A stretch of 17,809 bases of DNA, from contig CADCQC010000226.1 in the NCBI GenBank assembly GCA_902803455.1, forward strand, positions 1-17,809. The letters run 5' to 3'. Below the pieces are notes generated by a model. It was not told the DNA's origin. It did not search any database and saw nothing but the letters and a program-made list of their open reading frames with translations. The stretch comes from an uncultured Prevotellaceae bacterium (GTDB lineage: Bacteria > Bacteroidota > Bacteroidia > Bacteroidales > Bacteroidaceae). This document shows positions 14,371 through 17,809 of this stretch, piece after piece. The translations under genes were made by a program, and so were the position numbers. The first letter of the stretch is position 1, and each line of letters starts with the position of its first letter.

Positions 14371-14931
14371 ATGAGCAGACCAGAAGACATCAACAAAGAG
14401 GAACAGGCCACTTCAGAACAAATAAGGGCCTACGGCATGCCCAGCGGGGACATGACAGACAACCAGACGGAATACATATCCGTCGATGAGGATGAAGACA
14501 TGGAAGATCAAGAAGAGATGGTGGATACGGATGAGGAAATGTCCTCTAGCCGCCCCACCCTCAAAGAAGTGATAGAAGAGAATGCACGTGAGGACGAGAA
14601 GCCGCTTTCATCGACTTTAGCCCTACGCACCATTCTTGGTGGTGAGATACTCAACACCCAAGCCATCAGAAAACAAGTATGGCTGATGCTTCTCATCACT
14701 TTCTTCATGATCTTTTATGTCTCCAACCGGTATAGTTGCCAGAAGCAACAGATCAAGATAGACAACCTCAATACGGAACTGAAAAAGTCGAAATACAAGA
14801 CACTCTCCTTGTCCAGCGTGCTCACAGAGCGCTGCCGGGAGAGTCATGTCGTGGAAATGCTCCGTGCCAACAACGACACGACCATCCACTCCGCCGACCA
14901 GCCTCCTTACATCATCATGATACCTAACTGA
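14371..14931 (+). CDS. FtsL-like cell-division protein with acidic cytoplasmic tail
   Basis: A 186-residue single-pass membrane protein between rsmH and ftsI, the place FtsL occupies in dcw clusters. Residues 1-100 are cytoplasmic and strongly acidic (SVDEDEDMEDQEEMVDTDEE at 37-56); a transmembrane helix follows at about 102-118 (QVWLMLLITFFMIFYVS), then a periplasmic heptad-like segment (IKIDNLNTELKKSKYKTLSL) as in FtsL, which pairs with DivIC/FtsB and activates FtsWI. The cytoplasmic part is much longer than in E. coli FtsL (about 35 residues). The start at ATG 14371 is chosen over an in-frame GTG six nt upstream. The gap to ftsI is 20 nt. Identity rests on topology and position more than on sequence. 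Confidence 0.8.
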   Translation: MSRPEDINKEEQATSEQIRAYGMPSGDMTDNQTEYISVDEDEDMEDQEEMVDTDEEMSSSRPTLKEVIEENAREDEKPLSSTLALRTILGGEILNTQAIRKQVWLMLLITFFMIFYVSNRYSCQKQQIKIDNLNTELKKSKYKTLSLSSVLTERCRESHVVEMLRANNDTTIHSADQPPYIIMIPN

Positions 14932-14951
14932 AAAAACGAGGAGGACAAGAC

Positions 14952-17105
14952 ATGAGCAGAAATGACAAAGGAGGAATCACTTCCCATTACTACTTGATCG
15001 CCACGGTGATTACCATCATCGGTATTGCCGTCGTTGCCAAAGCTGCCTACATCATGACCGTCAAGCAAGATTACTGGATGGAGGTGGCCAACCAAAAGAA
15101 ATTCGACTCACTGATCGTCATGCCCAACCGTGGCAATATTCTCAGTGATGACGGTGAACTGATGGCCAGTTCACTACCCGACTACAAGATGTACATGGAC
15201 TTCAAGGTGGGTGGCGAATGGAAAGACTCCCTATGGAACGAAAAAGTGGACAGCATCTGTATGGGGCTCCATGAGATCTTCCCCAGCAAGACGGCAGAAG
15301 AGTTTAAGCGTGACCTTGAGGAAGGTCACCAGAAGATGAGTCAGAACTGGGCTATCTGGCCCAAGAGGGTCGACTACAACACTTTCCAGCGAGTGAAGGC
15401 ACTCCCCATCTTCAACCTGCCCAAATTGCGTGGTGGTTTCCATTATGAAGAGAACAGTGCGCGCCGTCGTCCCTTCGGAACCCTTGCCTACAGGACAGTG
15501 GGTGACATGTATGGTGCCAAAGACAGTGCCAGGTTTGGTCTGGAATTGTCCTACGACAGCATCCTACGAGGGAAAGAGGGTATCACCCACAAGCGCAAGG
15601 TGATGAACCAATACCTCAATTTCATTGATGTGCCCCCCACCGACGGATACGACATTGAGACAACCATCAATGTACAGATGCAGGACATAGCGGAGAAGGC
15701 CGTCGAGGAAGAACTCAAACTCATCAATGGCGAAGTGGGTGTGGCCATCGTGATGGAAGTGGCCACCGGTGACGTGAAAGCCATCGTCAATCTGGAGAAA
15801 TGTGGCGACGGTCTGTACCGTGAGCGCCGCAACCATGCTGTTGCCGACCTTCTTGAGCCTGGGTCTGTGTTTAAAACCGCCTCAATGATGGTGGCGCTTG
15901 ATGACGGACTGGTAGACACATCGCGGTTGGTCAACACCGGCAACGGACAACTGACGATGTATGGCGCACAGATGAACGACCACAACCGTGCCTCGGGAGG
16001 TTACGGCACCATCACCTTCAGCCGTGCGCTTCAAGTAAGTTCCAACATCGGCATCAGCCGCATCATCGATGATCTTTACAAGAAAGAGCCAGAGAAATAC
16101 GTGGATGGCCTTTACCGCATCGGCATCGCCACCGACCTTGGCGTGCCCATCACAGGTGCTGCCGCTCCTGTGGTGAGAAGGCCCAAGCGCAACTCCCACG
16201 GACAATTCACCAACTGGAGCCGCACCACATTACCCTGGATGAGCATCGGCTATGAGTCACAGATTCCCCCGCTCTCCACGCTCACCTTCTATAATGCGAT
16301 AGCCAACAATGGTAAGATGATGAAGCCACGGTTTGTCAAGCGTGTGCTCAGCGAGGGTGAGGTAAAGACAGAATACAAGCCTGTGGTTCTGAAGCAACAG
16401 ATCTGCAAGCCCTCCACCCTCAGTAAGATCCAAGATATTCTGTGCAAGGTGGTGACACAAGGCACCGGCAAGAAGGCGAAATCGGAATCCTTTGCCGTCG
16501 CCGGGAAGACCGGCACTGCCCAGATTTCCAAAGGCCGGGGTGGCTATAAGTCAGGAGCGGTGAGATATCTGGTGAGTTTCGTCGGTTATTTCCCTGCCGA
16601 CGCCCCCCGCTACAGCTGCATCGTCTGTCTGCAGAAAACCGGTCTTCCTGCATCTGGCGGCACCATGAGCGGATGGGTGTTCCATAACATCTCTGAGGGT
16701 ATCATGGCCCACAACCTCAACATGGATGCCTCGAGTGCCTGCGATACGATCAACGACCGGCATCCCGTCGTCTTGAACGGCAACCTGGAGTCTGCAGACT
16801 ATGTGCTCAGCCGTCTTGGATTCGACTCACGTCGTCAGTGGACAAATCCCAACAGTTATGCGCCATTCTGGGGCAAGGCTGGTTGGAAATCGGGCCAATA
16901 CATGCTTCAACAGACGGAACAAGAGGCCAAAGGTACCGTGCCCAACGTGGTGGGAATGGGTGCCCGCGACGCTGTCTACCTGCTTGAGCGACAAGGATTG
17001 AAAACATCGGTCATCGGGCGCGGCAAAGTGGTTCTCCAAAGCCTTGCTCCTGGCGACAAGGTTACGAAAGGCACCCTTTGCACCATCAAACTGCAGTATC
17101 AATAA
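14952..17105 (+). CDS. ftsI: Septal peptidoglycan transpeptidase FtsI (class B PBP) with PASTA domain
   Basis: A 717-residue class B penicillin-binding protein. Short cytoplasmic start, transmembrane helix at about 12-35 (YYLIATVITIIGIAVVAKAA), PBP dimer/pedestal domain beginning with MPNRGNILSDDG (57-68), and a transpeptidase domain with the three active-site motifs: S305-V-F-K308 (nucleophile Ser305), S363-S-N365 and K519-T-G521 in AGKTGTAQ. A single PASTA domain, about 662-717 (TVPNVVGMGARDAVYLLERQ onwards), ends the protein. It crosslinks septal peptidoglycan with FtsW and is activated through FtsL/FtsB-type partners; the ftsL-like gene lies 20 nt upstream and murE 21 nt downstream. C-terminal PASTA on FtsI occurs in many Bacteroidota and Gram-positives. 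Confidence 0.95.
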   Translation: MSRNDKGGITSHYYLIATVITIIGIAVVAKAAYIMTVKQDYWMEVANQKKFDSLIVMPNRGNILSDDGELMASSLPDYKMYMDFKVGGEWKDSLWNEKVDSICMGLHEIFPSKTAEEFKRDLEEGHQKMSQNWAIWPKRVDYNTFQRVKALPIFNLPKLRGGFHYEENSARRRPFGTLAYRTVGDMYGAKDSARFGLELSYDSILRGKEGITHKRKVMNQYLNFIDVPPTDGYDIETTINVQMQDIAEKAVEEELKLINGEVGVAIVMEVATGDVKAIVNLEKCGDGLYRERRNHAVADLLEPGSVFKTASMMVALDDGLVDTSRLVNTGNGQLTMYGAQMNDHNRASGGYGTITFSRALQVSSNIGISRIIDDLYKKEPEKYVDGLYRIGIATDLGVPITGAAAPVVRRPKRNSHGQFTNWSRTTLPWMSIGYESQIPPLSTLTFYNAIANNGKMMKPRFVKRVLSEGEVKTEYKPVVLKQQICKPSTLSKIQDILCKVVTQGTGKKAKSESFAVAGKTGTAQISKGRGGYKSGAVRYLVSFVGYFPADAPRYSCIVCLQKTGLPASGGTMSGWVFHNISEGIMAHNLNMDASSACDTINDRHPVVLNGNLESADYVLSRLGFDSRRQWTNPNSYAPFWGKAGWKSGQYMLQQTEQEAKGTVPNVVGMGARDAVYLLERQGLKTSVIGRGKVVLQSLAPGDKVTKGTLCTIKLQYQ

Positions 17106-17126
17106 ACGGAGTAAATCTACGACATC

Positions 17127-17809
17127 ATGATATTAAGCAACATTATCAGCAAGATCAAGACATCCCATATCATTGGTGACCAACAAATCGACATCACTGG
17201 TGTGGATATCGATTCGAGAAAAGTGAGCCAAGGCCACCTCTTCATCGCCATGAGAGGTACACAAGTCGACGGCCACCAGTTTATCGACAAGGCGGTGGCC
17301 CAAGGAGCCGCAGCCATTCTTTGCGAGCAACAGCCAGCGCATCTGTCGGAAGGCGTGACATACATTATCGTTGATTCAACGGAGCGTGACGCAGGACCTG
17401 TGGCGACGACCTTCTATGGTGATCCCTCACGTCATACGAATCTGGTCGGCGTAACCGGCACCAACGGAAAGACAACCATCGCCACATTATTATATAATAT
17501 GATGCGGAAGATGGGACACAAATGCGGTCTTCTCTCAACAGTATGCAACTACATTGATGGAGAAGCCGTGCCTGCCACCCACACCACTCCCGACCCCGTG
17601 CAACTCAACCAATTGCTTGCGCGCATGGTCGACGCTGGCTGCGAATACGTCTTCATGGAATGCAGCAGCCATGCCATCCATCAGCACCGCATTGGCGGTT
17701 TGCACTTCAAGGGAGGTATCTTCACTAATCTCACCCGCGATCATCTCGACTACCACAAAACGTTTGAGAACTACCGCGATGCCAAGAAGGCATTCTTCGA
17801 CAATCTGCC
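17127..17809 (+). CDS. murE: UDP-N-acetylmuramyl-tripeptide synthetase MurE, N-terminal part, cut by window edge
   Basis: I translated 227 codons from the ATG at 17127 to the window edge with no stop. MurE is an ATP-dependent cytoplasmic ligase that adds the third amino acid to UDP-MurNAc-L-Ala-D-Glu. Seen: D29-S-R31 of the uridine-binding N-terminal domain, P-loop GTNGKTT (111-117), THTTPDP (151-157), MECSSHAIHQHRI (177-189) and TNLTRDHLDYH (200-210), all MurE hallmarks that separate it from MurF. The DNPR-type motif showing meso-diaminopimelate specificity lies past the edge, so DAP versus lysine is not decided here; DAP is expected for Bacteroidota. Spacing of 21 nt from ftsI indicates the same operon. 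Confidence 0.93.
   Translation, partial: MILSNIISKIKTSHIIGDQQIDITGVDIDSRKVSQGHLFIAMRGTQVDGHQFIDKAVAQGAAAILCEQQPAHLSEGVTYIIVDSTERDAGPVATTFYGDPSRHTNLVGVTGTNGKTTIATLLYNMMRKMGHKCGLLSTVCNYIDGEAVPATHTTPDPVQLNQLLARMVDAGCEYVFMECSSHAIHQHRIGGLHFKGGIFTNLTRDHLDYHKTFENYRDAKKAFFDNL

Overview
The window looks like chromosomal DNA of a Bacteroidales bacterium, most likely Prevotellaceae (genus not certain). Support for this: several intergenic copies of the Bacteroidota -7 promoter element TAnnTTTG, almost no Shine-Dalgarno signals, the Bacteroidota gene cluster dut / TPR protein / DUF4292 lipoprotein / EnvC-like protein, a two-gene cluster resembling the glycine-lipid acyltransferases of Bacteroides, and a division and cell-wall (dcw) cluster whose FtsI-type transpeptidase ends in a PASTA domain. 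I see no rRNA, tRNA, CRISPR array, insertion sequence or phage gene.

Layout. (1) 1-550, minus: N-terminal part of a long-chain acyl-CoA synthetase, cut by the window edge. (2) 712-1773, plus: M20/ArgE-type deacylase, divergent from gene 1. (3) 6752-1817, minus: a tightly packed four-gene operon dut -> TPR protein -> DUF4292 lipoprotein -> EnvC-like coiled-coil/degenerate-LytM protein; the last two junctions are 4-nt ATGA overlaps. (4) 6871-8202, plus: dGTPase-family HD hydrolase, divergent from dut, so two dNTP-hydrolysing enzymes share a short promoter region. (5) 12578-8204, minus: PlsC-type acyltransferase (GlsA-like) -> GNAT-type N-acyltransferase (GlsB-like) -> large secreted pectinesterase-like beta-helix protein. 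(6) 12888 to the right edge, plus: the dcw cluster mraZ - rsmH - ftsL-like - ftsI - murE (murE is cut by the edge).

How it fits together. Most genes serve the envelope: peptidoglycan synthesis and septation (dcw cluster), a probable regulator of peptidoglycan hydrolysis (EnvC-like) with outer-membrane-associated partners, membrane lipid synthesis (gls-like pair, acyl-CoA synthetase) and one exported carbohydrate-active or carbohydrate-binding protein. The clearest regulatory structure is upstream of mraZ: four TGGGN-type units spaced exactly 10 nt apart that run straight into a -7 element, matching the known MraZ autoregulatory box. Other points worth a second look are a 19-nt tandem duplication that copies the glsA-like start codon, two promoters placed so close to the ATG that the mRNAs should be almost leaderless, a GC-rich hairpin between rsmH and ftsL, and an EnvC-like protein with every zinc ligand replaced and a long Ala/Glu/Lys/Arg helix inserted. 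I found no clearly new multi-gene system; most of the window is conserved Bacteroidota core genome.
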